This document shows, one piece after another, positions 1-6,045 of a stretch of 10,725 bases of DNA. Source of the stretch: Sphingomonadaceae bacterium. Lineage in GTDB: Bacteria > Pseudomonadota > Alphaproteobacteria > Sphingomonadales > Sphingomonadaceae. Position 1 is the stretch's first letter; the number at the start of each line of letters is the position of its first letter. Location: the NCBI GenBank assembly GCA_019239785.1, contig JAFAZM010000284.1, positions 1 to 10,725 of the forward strand, read 5' to 3'. The translations under genes were made by a program, and so were the position numbers. The notes under the pieces are model-generated. The model was not told the DNA's origin and did no database searches. It saw nothing but the letters and a program-made list of their open reading frames with translations.

Positions 1-116
1 GACTGCACTCCGCGCTCAACTACCGGCCACCGGCAGCGTTCGAGGGCGGTCAATGGCCGCAGGACTTGCCGCATGCGGCAAGTCCTGCAAAGTTAGTTCC
101 AACAGCGTGTGTCTAA
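1..116 (+). CDS. IS3-family transposase (orfB, integrase core), C-terminal fragment
   Basis: Reading from base 3, an open frame of 37 codons ends at TAA 114-116. It begins LHSALNYRPPAAFEGG, which matches the signature C-terminus of IS3-family OrfB transposases (the H-S-x-L-x-Y-x-x-P-x-x-F block that follows the DDE integrase core). The catalytic DDE residues would lie upstream, outside the window. The last 20 or so codons pass through a perfect 30-bp palindrome (59-88), so the tail residues (PQDLPHAASPA) are dictated by that palindrome and are probably not a conserved protein feature. The product would catalyse transposition through a circular intermediate, as is known for IS3 elements. Confidence in the family is fair and rests on a single short motif. 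Confidence 0.68.
   Translation, partial: LHSALNYRPPAAFEGGQWPQDLPHAASPAKLVPTACV
59..88. repeat. Perfect 30-bp palindrome inside the transposase tail
   Basis: Bases 59-88 read identically on both strands, centred on GCATGC at 71-76. As RNA they could form a 13-bp stem with a 4-base loop on either strand. There is no T-tract on either side, so it is not a canonical intrinsic terminator. It overlaps the final codons of the IS3 transposase and ends 25 bp before its stop. It may limit transcription or translation within the IS, or may be a protein-binding site; the sequence alone does not decide. Confidence 0.85.
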
Positions 117-147
117 GCTTCGTGTCTCACGATAGGGGTGCAGTCCA

Positions 148-280
148 GCTCGCGCGCGAGCGCATTCCGGTCACGCTACCTCGTGCGGGTGCACGGGAAA
201 CGCGGACCCTCCGCGTCTCTGCGTCTCTGCGCGAACCAAAAGACCTCTTTTTGCTTCGCGGGCCCGCGCGATGGTTCTCT
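148..280. repeat. Non-coding gap between the IS end and pip with short palindromes and an 8-bp tandem repeat
   Basis: No supportable gene is seen here. The stretch holds a perfect 14-bp palindrome (148-161, GCTCGCGCGCGAGC), a hairpin CGCGGA-CCC-TCCGCG (201-215), two tandem copies of GCGTCTCT (213-228), a weak A/T-rich inverted repeat (238-251), and a perfect 12-bp palindrome CGCGGGCCCGCG (257-268). The GCGTCTCT tandem with flanking GCGCGAACC resembles a repeat I recall as dispersed in many GC-rich bacterial genomes; that is memory, not a search. It lies just downstream of pip on pip's strand and could form 3' structure in its mRNA, but no T-tract marks a terminator. Confidence 0.5.
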
Positions 281-1240
281 TTACCCGGCCGCGAAGCGGT
301 CCGTCGCCCGGATCAGCCCGTCGGTGATCCCCGGCTCGCTGAACAGATGGCCCCCATCCGGGACGATCTGCAGCTCGACCTCGGGCCAGGCCTGCTTCAG
401 GTCCCAGGCGGTGACCGGCGGCGTGCAGCAATCGTAGCGGCCCTGCACGATCACGCCGGGAATGTGGCGCAGCTTCGCGGCGCCGGCGAGCAGCTGGCCT
501 TCCTCGAGCCAGCCCTTGTGGACCATGTAGTGATTCTCGATCCGCGCGATCGCGATCGCGAACTCGTCGCTGGTGAACTCCTCGATCACGTGCGGATCGG
601 GCAGCAGGGTCACGGTCTGCGCTTCCCATTTGCTCCAGGCCTTGGCGGCCTCGAGCTGCGCGGCCTTGTCGTCGCCGGTCAGTCGGCGCTGATAGGCAAG
701 GGTGATCTCGCTACGCTCGGCTTCGGGGATTGGTGCGAGAAATTCCGGCCATTTGTCCGGGAAGATCTCCGAAGCGCCATATTGGTAGAGCCAGTCGAGC
801 TCGGACTGGCGGAAGGTGAAGATGCCGCGCAGCACCAGCTCGGAGGCGCGGTCCGGATAGGTCTGGGCGTAGGCGAGCGCCAGGGTCGAGCCCCAGGAGC
901 CGCCATAGACCATCCACTTCTCGACCCCCACCATCTCGCGCAGCCGCTCGATATCGGCGACGAGATGCCAGGTCGTGTTCGCCTCGAGCGACGCGTAGGG
1001 GGTCGAGCGGCCGCAGCCGCGCTGGTCGAACAGCAAGATGTCGTAGCGTGCCGGATCGAACTGGCGGCGATGATCGGGGCTGCAGCCGGCGCCGGGTCCG
1101 CCATGCAGGAAGACGACCGGCTTGGCCCCCTTCTTCCCGCAGCGCTCCCAATAGAGGCTGTGCCCGTCGCCGACGTCGAGACGGCCGGATTCGTAGGGCT
1201 CGATCGGCGGATAGAGCGTGCGGCGTTCACTGTCGGTCAT
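281..1240 (-). CDS. pip: Proline iminopeptidase (alpha/beta hydrolase, peptidase family S33)
   Basis: A 319-residue protein of the usual length for proline iminopeptidases, which remove N-terminal proline from peptides in the cytoplasm. The oxyanion-hole motif HGGPG is at residues 46-50, FDQRGCGRS at 71-79, the nucleophile elbow GGSWGS at 113-118 (Ser115), the probable catalytic Asp in GRYD at 267-270 and the probable catalytic His298 in GGHLF. The whole S33 triad is therefore present. There is no signal peptide. The ATG at 1240 is preceded by GAGGGGG with a 5-base spacer, which supports this start. The gene lies downstream of gshA on the same strand, 128 bp away, with a palindromic repeat (1252-1343) in between, so co-transcription is possible but not certain. 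Peptide and amino-acid salvage would be its role. Confidence 0.94.
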   Translation of the reverse strand: MTDSERRTLYPPIEPYESGRLDVGDGHSLYWERCGKKGAKPVVFLHGGPGAGCSPDHRRQFDPARYDILLFDQRGCGRSTPYASLEANTTWHLVADIERLREMVGVEKWMVYGGSWGSTLALAYAQTYPDRASELVLRGIFTFRQSELDWLYQYGASEIFPDKWPEFLAPIPEAERSEITLAYQRRLTGDDKAAQLEAAKAWSKWEAQTVTLLPDPHVIEEFTSDEFAIAIARIENHYMVHKGWLEEGQLLAGAAKLRHIPGVIVQGRYDCCTPPVTAWDLKQAWPEVELQIVPDGGHLFSEPGITDGLIRATDRFAAG

Positions 1241-1251
1241 CTGAACCCCCT

Positions 1252-1343
1252 CGTCATTGCGAATCCGGCGAGGCCGGATGAAGCAATCCGGAGCGATGCT
1301 CGAGCCCCTGGATCGCTTCGTCGCTACGCTCCTCGCGATGACG
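1252..1343. repeat. Dispersed inverted repeat between gshA and pip (CGTCATTGCGA ends)
   Basis: The outer arms CGTCATTGCGA (1252-1262) and TCGCGATGACG (1333-1343) pair at 10 of 11 positions, and a second pair, 1280-1291 with 1308-1319, matches at 10 of 12. Nested inside are two perfect small hairpins: ATCCGGC-GAG-GCCGGAT (1263-1279) and GAGC-GAT-GCTC (1291-1301). The consensus CGTCATTGCGAGC...GAAGCAATCC is familiar to me as a dispersed alphaproteobacterial repeat. The element lies in the 5' leader of pip and ends 12 bp before its start codon, so on a gshA-pip transcript it would fold directly upstream of the pip ribosome binding site. Confidence 0.8.
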
Positions 1344-1368
1344 GTTCAATCCGGCGGACGTCGCGACC

Positions 1369-2742
1369 TCAGTAGCTCTCCTCCGCATAGATGCGCGAGA
1401 GATCGCCTGCCCAGCTGCCGTAATAGCGGCCGAGCAGCCGTTCGGCCGGGGTCTTGCCGGTGGCGAGCACCTCGCGCAGCGGATCGAGGAAGCCCGATTC
1501 ATTGTCGCCCGAGGCATTGAGCTGCGCCCGCGCCTGCAGCCCGGCCTCGGCGATCGCAAGCACCCTCTTGCCGAGTTCGCCGAGCGTCTCGCCGTCCGGC
1601 GTCTCCGCGTTCAGCCCCAGCTTCGGCACCGCGTCGCGCAGCTTCTGGCGCCCGTCGAGGCTCCAATGCTTCACTTCGTCCCAAGCCGCGCCGAGCGCCG
1701 CATCGTCGTAGAGCAGGCCGACCCAGAGCGCCGGCAGGGCGCAGATCTTGCTCCACGGCCCGCCGTCGGCGCCGCGCATCTCGAGGAAGGACTTGAGCCG
1801 CACCTCGGGGAAGATGGTGGAGAGATGGTCGGTGAAGTCGGAGATGCGCGGCTTCTCGCCGGGAAGGCCGGGCAGCTTCCCTTCCAGGAAATCGCGGAAG
1901 GAGCGGCCGGCGACGTCGATGTAGCGGCCGTCGCGGTACAGGAAGTACATCGGCACATCGAGCGCGAAATCGAGATAGCGCTCGTAGCCGAACCCGTCCT
2001 CGAACACGAAGGGCAGCATCCCGGTCCGGTCCGGATCGGTATCCGACCAGATATGGCTCCGGAAGGAGAGGAAGCCGTTCGGCTTGCCCTCGGTGAACGG
2101 CGAATTGGCGAACAAAGCGGTGGCGAGCGGCTGCAAGGCCAGGCCGACCCGGAATTTGCGCACCATGTCGGCTTCCGAGGCATAATCGAGGTTCACCTGG
2201 ATCGTGCAGGTGCGCAGCATCATGTCGAGCCCGAGGCTGCCGACCTTGGGCATGTAGTTCAGCATGATCGCGTAGCGGCCCTTGGGCATGCGCGGCAGCT
2301 CTTCGCGGGTCTTGTCGGGCCACATGCCGAGGCCGAGGTAGCAGAGGCCCAATTTTTCGCCGACCGCCTTGGCCTGGGCGAGGTGGCGGCCGGTCTCGGC
2401 GCAGGTCGCGTGGAGATGCGGCCGCTGCGCGCCGGACAGCTCGAGCTGGCCGGCGGGCTCCAGGCTTACGGCGCCGTCCGGCCCGCTCAGCGCGATGACG
2501 TTCTCGCCTTCGTAGACCGGCTGCCAGCCATATTGGGTGAGCGCCATCAAGAGGTCGCGGATGCCGCCCGGCTCGTCATAGGAGGGCGCACGATGATCCG
2601 CGCAGCGGAACACGAACTTCTCATGCTCGGTGCCGATCGACCAGAGCGCGCGCGGCTTCTCGCCCTTGGCGAAGGTCGCGAGCAGATCGTCGCGGCTCTC
2701 GACGAGGCAGTCGTTCTTGCCGGTCTCGGTGCGGGTCGTCAT
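1369..2742 (-). CDS. gshA: Glutamate-cysteine ligase, alphaproteobacterial/plant type
   Basis: A 457-residue enzyme that joins L-glutamate and L-cysteine with ATP to make gamma-glutamylcysteine, the first and limiting step of glutathione synthesis. Family motifs of the GCS2 superfamily are clear: GTEHEKF at residues 37-43 (metal/ATP site), SLEPAGQLELSG at 93-104, RTCTIQVNLDY at 177-187, and the C-terminal VRLKSFLEMRGADGG at 314-328. The length fits the alphaproteobacterial/plant class, not the longer enterobacterial GshA. In-frame stop TAG lies four codons upstream of ATG 2742, so no earlier start exists. The sequence immediately before the ATG (ACGCGCGGG) is a poor Shine-Dalgarno. A 22-codon ORF with a much better one ends 9 bases upstream (2752-2820), suggesting reinitiation. 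gshB is not in the window. Confidence 0.96.
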   Translation of the reverse strand: MTTRTETGKNDCLVESRDDLLATFAKGEKPRALWSIGTEHEKFVFRCADHRAPSYDEPGGIRDLLMALTQYGWQPVYEGENVIALSGPDGAVSLEPAGQLELSGAQRPHLHATCAETGRHLAQAKAVGEKLGLCYLGLGMWPDKTREELPRMPKGRYAIMLNYMPKVGSLGLDMMLRTCTIQVNLDYASEADMVRKFRVGLALQPLATALFANSPFTEGKPNGFLSFRSHIWSDTDPDRTGMLPFVFEDGFGYERYLDFALDVPMYFLYRDGRYIDVAGRSFRDFLEGKLPGLPGEKPRISDFTDHLSTIFPEVRLKSFLEMRGADGGPWSKICALPALWVGLLYDDAALGAAWDEVKHWSLDGRQKLRDAVPKLGLNAETPDGETLGELGKRVLAIAEAGLQARAQLNASGDNESGFLDPLREVLATGKTPAERLLGRYYGSWAGDLSRIYAEESY

Positions 2743-2751
2743 CCCGCGCGT

Positions 2752-2820
2752 CTAGCCGGGCGCGCGTTCGCCCGCCAGCGGGTTTCGATCGGCTACCGAT
2801 TTGCTTCGATTTGCAGCCAT
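2752..2820 (-). CDS. Possible 22-codon leader ORF upstream of gshA
   Basis: On the minus strand an ATG at 2820 opens a 22-codon frame (begins MAANRSKSV, ends ERAPG) that stops with TAG at 2752-2754, only 9 bases before the gshA ATG. It is preceded by CGGAGGAGGAA, the strongest Shine-Dalgarno-like sequence in this part of the window, while gshA itself has a weak one. Ribosomes finishing the short ORF could reinitiate at gshA. The peptide is polar and basic, with no Cys and no membrane segment, so it does not look like a cysteine-sensing attenuator. I recognise no family. It could equally be chance: 22 codons is short and the purine run abuts the repeat at 2829-2931. Confidence 0.35.
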   Translation of the reverse strand: MAANRSKSVADRNPLAGERAPG

Positions 2821-2828
2821 TTCCTCCT

Positions 2829-2931
2829 CCGCTCTTCCTGAGTAGCCGGTGAGCTTGTCGAACCGGCGTATCGAAGGATCGTCCTTCGATACGGGCCCTC
2901 GCCAAGCTCGGTCCCTACTCAGGATGAGCGG
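2829..2931. repeat. Dispersed inverted repeat between gshA and the DUF6445-like gene (GAGCTTGTCGA type)
   Basis: The left arm from 2829 (CCGCTCTTCCTGAGTAG) pairs with the right arm ending at 2931 (CTACTCAGGATGAGCGG). The centre is a perfect 11-bp stem GTATCGAAGGA / TCCTTCGATAC (2868-2878 with 2882-2892) and a 3-base loop. Each arm carries its own small hairpin: GCCGGT/ACCGGC (2845-2850 with 2862-2867) on the left, and a 5-of-6 pairing at 2893-2898 with 2910-2915 on the right. The loop words GAGCTTGTCGA / CCAAGCTCG belong to the same type as the element at 5001-5081. It fills much of the 231-bp divergent region, so any promoters for either gene must lie within or at its edges. Confidence 0.82.
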
Positions 2932-2973
2932 AAGTGGTTCTTATTTGGAACGAGCCGCTCTAGGTGAGGCACG

Positions 2974-3579
2974 ATGCTCCCCTCCTTCATGATCGTCGAC
3001 AATTTCCTGCGCGATCCGCTGGCCTTCCGCCGCGCGGCGCTGGCGCTCGATTACGATCCCGGCTTCAAGCAGGGCAATTATCCCGGCCTGCTCTCCACGG
3101 CGCCGCTGCCGATCGACGGGCTCGACGAGGCGGTCTCGAAGCGGATCGGCGCGAAGGTCGCCCCGCAGCCCGGCACCAGCCACTGTCATTGCCGGCTGAC
3201 CCTGGCGCGCGAGAAGGGGCTCTCCGGCGTCCATATCGACCCCTGCTTCTATTCGGGCATCCTCTATCTCAGCCTTCCCGAACATTGCCGCGGCGGCACC
3301 GAATTCTTCCGCCACAAGCGGACCGGACTCGACGCCGTCCCGACCGAGCGGGTGGAGATGCTGCGCGCCGGCTATGACGATCCGAACGCGCTGATCGAGG
3401 ACGTGGTCAACAAGGACACGCTGAAGCCCGCGCGCTGGGAGCGCGCCTTCGTCGCGCCGATGCGCTTCAATCGGCTGATCCTGTTCAGCCCCTGGCTGTT
3501 CCATAATAGCGGCCCGGGCTTCGGCGACCGGCCGGAGAACGGGCGGCTGGTCCACCTGATGTTCTTCGCGGCGGCTTAG
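2974..3579 (+). CDS. DUF6445-like protein with a 2-oxoglutarate/Fe(II) oxygenase-like metal-site pattern
   Basis: A 201-residue soluble protein with no signal peptide. The ATG at 2974 follows AGGTGAG with a 5-base spacer. The sequence shows HID at residues 87-89 (GVHIDPCFYSG), a distal His177 in PWLFHNSGPGFG and Arg191 in NGRLVH. That is the HxD...H...R order used by 2-oxoglutarate/Fe(II) dioxygenases to bind iron and the co-substrate carboxylate, and the spacing is plausible. From memory it resembles the DUF6445 family, reported around tryptophan-halogenase genes in Caulobacter and sphingomonads; no such genes are present here. The substrate is unknown. The gene lies opposite to its neighbours: divergent from gshA and ending 1 bp from the stop of convergent rsmE. 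The oxygenase assignment is inference from motif order; a non-enzymatic cupin-like fold is the alternative. Confidence 0.75.
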   Translation: MLPSFMIVDNFLRDPLAFRRAALALDYDPGFKQGNYPGLLSTAPLPIDGLDEAVSKRIGAKVAPQPGTSHCHCRLTLAREKGLSGVHIDPCFYSGILYLSLPEHCRGGTEFFRHKRTGLDAVPTERVEMLRAGYDDPNALIEDVVNKDTLKPARWERAFVAPMRFNRLILFSPWLFHNSGPGFGDRPENGRLVHLMFFAAA

Positions 3580-3580
3580 C

Positions 3581-4303
3581 CTACCAATCCCCCGCCGCCG
3601 CCATCCACAGGCTCACCGCTGCCAAAGCCGCCGTATCCGCCCGCAGGATCCGCGGTCCGAGCGAAACCGGGCGCGCCTGCGGCAGCGCCCGCAGCGCCCC
3701 CCGTTCCTCCTCGGTGAAGCCGCCCTCCGGCCCGATCAGGATCGCCGCCGGTCCCGGCACCGGCCGGAACGGCTCCCCGCCGCCTTCGTCCGCGAAATAG
3801 AGCAGCCGCTCGGCGGGCCACTCCCGCAGCACCGCCTCAAGCTTCCGCGGTTCGCCCAGCTCCGGCAACGTGGTCCGCTCGCATTGCTCCGCCGCCTCTA
3901 CCGCATGCGCGCGCAGCCGCTCGAGATTGAGCCGGTCGACCACCGTCCGCCGCGTCGTCACCGGCAGCAGCCGGGCGACGCCGAGCTCCGTCGCCTTCTC
4001 GACCAGCCAGTCGATCCGCCCACGCTTGATCGGCGCGAACAGCAGCCAGAGGTCCGGCCCCTGCTCCCGCTCCCGCAGCCGCTCGCCGACGGCCAGGACG
4101 ACGCGCTTGCGCCCCGCCTCGACGATCTCGGCCAGCCATTCGCCGGTCCGGTCGTCGAACAGCTTCACCCTGTCGCCCGGCCCGAGCCGCAGCACCGCGG
4201 CGAGATAATTGCCGTCGACGACGATATTCCGGCCCTTCGCCAATTCCTCGTCGACGAACAGGCGCGGCAGGCTCTGCGGCGGCCAGGCGGGAGTTGCGAC
4301 CAT
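3581..4303 (-). CDS. rsmE: 16S rRNA (uracil(1498)-N(3))-methyltransferase
   Basis: A 240-residue SPOUT-class enzyme that uses S-adenosylmethionine to methylate N3 of U1498 in 16S rRNA, in helix 44 near the decoding site. The N-terminal PUA-like part covers roughly residues 10-75 (RLFV, the GDRVKLFDD turn). The knot domain follows with KRGRIDWLVEKATELGV (93-109), EQCERT (139-144), the SAM-binding loop LIGPEGGF (189-196) and LGPRILRADTA (215-225). That last motif has ADTA where many homologues have E-T-A. The length is typical. Its ATG shares one base with the TGA of the upstream alkylation-repair gene (TGATG at 4302-4305 region), so translation is probably coupled. Its stop is separated by 1 bp from the stop of the convergent gene at 2974-3579. 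Confidence 0.95.
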   Translation of the reverse strand: MVATPAWPPQSLPRLFVDEELAKGRNIVVDGNYLAAVLRLGPGDRVKLFDDRTGEWLAEIVEAGRKRVVLAVGERLREREQGPDLWLLFAPIKRGRIDWLVEKATELGVARLLPVTTRRTVVDRLNLERLRAHAVEAAEQCERTTLPELGEPRKLEAVLREWPAERLLYFADEGGGEPFRPVPGPAAILIGPEGGFTEEERGALRALPQARPVSLGPRILRADTAALAAVSLWMAAAGDW

Positions 4304-4995
4304 CAGCCGACCTTTCCGATATTCTTCAGCGCCTCACGCCTGCTGAGGCCGCTCAGCCCGTCTTTGTTGGCAACTACATAGCGTTTCACCTCTTCGGGAT
4401 CGGTCCAGGCATATTCGCGGAGCGCCCAGCCGATCGCCTTGCGCAGGAAGAACTCCTTCGAGTCCAGGGACGGCTCGATGCAGGCGTAGAGGAAATCGAG
4501 GTCGGTCGCCGCCTTCGCCTTGATCTGGCAGAGGATCGCGCTGCGCCTCTTCCACATATCCGCGTCGCGGCTCCAGGCAAGCATCCTCGCCTTCATCGCC
4601 GGGCGGTCGCTCTGGAGGATCGTCCAGAACCGCTGGGTGACGATCGCGTCGACATAATCCCACCAGGCGCCGTCGACGATCATCTCCTCGTACATTCCCA
4701 AGGCGTCGATCCGCTGGAATTGCCGCGCGGCGCGCACGCCGGTCAGCTCGATCGCCGCATAGCGCTCCTCGCGAAATTCGGCGCCGCGCCAGATCGCCAG
4801 CACGTCCGCCTGCCAGGCGGCGCTGTCCGGCCAGGCGAGGCCGGTGAAGAGGGACTTGCAGACCTGCCGCAGCGGCACCGTGGACACGCCGAGATAGGGC
4901 ATTTTGGATTTCATATAGGCCTGCATGCCGGGTGCGCGTGCGGGGTCGGCAGCTTCGCGCAGCCTGTCGCGGATCGCTTTCGCCAGTTCAGTCAT
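4303..4995 (-). CDS. DNA alkylation repair protein, AlkD-like HEAT-repeat glycosylase
   Basis: A 230-residue all-helical protein of the DNA alkylation repair family, whose characterised member, Bacillus cereus AlkD, excises N3- and N7-alkylated purines without flipping the base. Family signatures are in place: AYMKSKMPYLGV (residues 26-37), the acidic active-site block DGAWWDYVDAI (108-118, with Asp113 matching the catalytic Asp), MWKRRSAIL (147-155) supplying DNA-contacting arginines, and FFLRKAIGWALREYAW (182-197) with the C-terminal Trp. I chose ATG 4995 because it begins the family's N-terminus. The frame is open for some 800 further codons upstream, but that part is antisense to ubiA and pmbA and carries no family similarity. 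The Shine-Dalgarno is modest (GAAGGGTGG). The stop overlaps the rsmE start. Known residue roles are from AlkD; equivalence here is by motif. Confidence 0.92.
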   Translation of the reverse strand: MTELAKAIRDRLREAADPARAPGMQAYMKSKMPYLGVSTVPLRQVCKSLFTGLAWPDSAAWQADVLAIWRGAEFREERYAAIELTGVRAARQFQRIDALGMYEEMIVDGAWWDYVDAIVTQRFWTILQSDRPAMKARMLAWSRDADMWKRRSAILCQIKAKAATDLDFLYACIEPSLDSKEFFLRKAIGWALREYAWTDPEEVKRYVVANKDGLSGLSRREALKNIGKVG

Positions 4996-5000
4996 AATCC

Positions 5001-5081
5001 ACCCTTCGGGCCGGGCCCGTCGAAGCCCTTCCCTTTCTAGAGAGAAAGAAACCGCCTTCGACAAGCTCAGGTCGAACGGTA
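5001..5081. repeat. Dispersed inverted repeat in the alkD-like/ubiA divergent gap (CTTCGACAAGCTCAGG type)
   Basis: The element fills 81 of the 96 bases between the two divergent start codons. The outer ends ACCCTTCG (5001-5008) and CGAACGGT pair at 7 of 8 positions, and the centre is a perfect CTTTCT-AGAG-AGAAAG hairpin (5033-5048). Each arm holds its own perfect hairpin: CGGGC-CGG-GCCCG (5007-5019) and TTCGAC-8 nt-GTCGAA (5057-5076). It shares the CTTCGACAAGCTCAGG core with the element at 2829-2931. Promoters for both genes must lie inside it or within neighbouring coding sequence. A TTCGAC / TATTGC pair with a 17-base spacer (5057-5085) is too weak to call a promoter. Confidence 0.78.
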
Positions 5082-5091
5082 TTGCGGCGGA

Positions 5092-6009
5092 ATGACCGAG
5101 GAAATTGGCACGGAAATCGTCCCCGACAGCGAGCAGCGTGGCCTGATCGGCGCGCTGCCCGCTTCGGTCCGCCCCTATGCCTCGCTGATCCGCCTCGATC
5201 GCCCGATCGGCGCCTGGCTGCTGTTCTGGCCCTGCGCGTGGAGCTTGATGCTCGCCGGGGCCGGCCGTGAGGGTTGGGTTCTGATCCTCTGGCTCGCGCT
5301 CGGCGCCTGGGCGATGCGGAGCGCCGGCTGCGTCTATAACGACATCGTCGACCGCGACCTCGACGCACGGGTCGAGCGTACGCGCCTGCGCCCGCTGGCG
5401 AGCGGCCGGGTTTCGCTCGCCGCCGCCTGGGCCCTGCTCGTCGCGATGAGCCTGATCGGCCTTGTCGTCCTGCTCCAGCTCGGTCGCACCGCCCAGCTCG
5501 TCGCCCTCGCCAGCCTGGCCCCGGTCGCCGCTTACCCCTTCATGAAGCGGATCACCTGGTGGCCGCAGGCGTGGCTCGGGCTGGTCTTCTCCTGGGGCGC
5601 CCTGGTCGGCTGGCCCGCGGTCAAGGGTCAGCTGGGGCTTCCGGTCTGGCTGCTCTGGGCGGGCTCGATCTTCTGGGTAATCGGCTACGACACGATCTAC
5701 GCACTGCAGGACAAGGAGGACGATGCTTTGGTCGGCGTCCGCTCCTCCGCCCGCGCGCTCGGCCGCCACGCGCGGCTCGGCGTTGCAATCTGCTACCTCC
5801 TTGCGCTCATCCTCTGGGGCGCGACCATCCACCTCGTGCGCAGCGAATGGTTCGCCTTGCTCGGCCTGGCGCCGGCCGCGCTGCATTTCCTCTGGCAGGT
5901 CGCGACGCTCAGGCCCGAGGACGGCGACGACGCGCTGGCGAAGTTCCGTTCGAACCGCACCGCCGGCCTGCTCATCTTCCTCGCCTGCCTGGTGGTCGGC
6001 AACGCTTGA
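5092..6009 (+). CDS. ubiA: 4-hydroxybenzoate octaprenyltransferase
   Basis: A 305-residue integral inner-membrane protein of the UbiA prenyltransferase superfamily. It attaches the polyprenyl tail to 4-hydroxybenzoate, an early step of ubiquinone synthesis. Both aspartate-rich, Mg2+/diphosphate-binding motifs are visible: NDIVDRDLD at residues 83-91 and YDTIYALQDKEDD at 199-211. LRPLASG (99-105) and RLDRPIGAWLLFWP (34-47) are typical of the family. About eight or nine hydrophobic segments follow one another (for example 62-80, 109-130, 134-150, 160-175, 183-198, 228-247, 253-270, 288-303). Length is normal. ATG 5092 is preceded by GGCGGA only 2-3 bases away, a weak ribosome site. It leads a plus-strand run with pmbA 36 bp downstream. 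Confidence 0.95.
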   Translation: MTEEIGTEIVPDSEQRGLIGALPASVRPYASLIRLDRPIGAWLLFWPCAWSLMLAGAGREGWVLILWLALGAWAMRSAGCVYNDIVDRDLDARVERTRLRPLASGRVSLAAAWALLVAMSLIGLVVLLQLGRTAQLVALASLAPVAAYPFMKRITWWPQAWLGLVFSWGALVGWPAVKGQLGLPVWLLWAGSIFWVIGYDTIYALQDKEDDALVGVRSSARALGRHARLGVAICYLLALILWGATIHLVRSEWFALLGLAPAALHFLWQVATLRPEDGDDALAKFRSNRTAGLLIFLACLVVGNA

Positions 6010-6045
6010 GGTTGCTTTTGCCGGGCGAGCCTCTACCTCGCGCCG

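Larger units (their letters stand above)
1..147 (+). mobile_element. Right end of an IS3-family insertion sequence (partial)
   Basis: The left edge of the window carries the 3' end of an IS3-type transposase frame (stop at 114-116). About 30 bp further on, at 135-147, is a stretch whose reverse complement begins TGGACTGCACCCC. IS3-family elements usually end 5'-TG...CA-3', with an imperfect terminal inverted repeat just beyond the orfB stop, so 147 is the likely outer boundary. The left end and most of the element lie outside the window, so intactness and target duplication cannot be judged. The insertion sits downstream of pip (which ends at 281 on the other strand) and interrupts no gene visible here. 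The boundary is inferred from family pattern, not from a matching left repeat. Confidence 0.6.

Noticed and set aside
53..1375. A 440-codon plus-strand frame over pip
   Set aside because: Antisense shadow of pip, whose catalytic motifs and ribosome site are all on the minus strand. The plus frame has no recognisable domain.
1666..2841. A 391-codon plus-strand frame over gshA
   Set aside because: Antisense shadow caused by strong third-position GC bias; gshA motifs are unambiguous on the other strand.
5057..5085. TTCGAC - 17 bases - TATTGC as a promoter for ubiA
   Set aside because: Only partial matches to both consensus boxes, would leave about 6 bases before the start codon, and the bases are already explained by the repeat hairpin.
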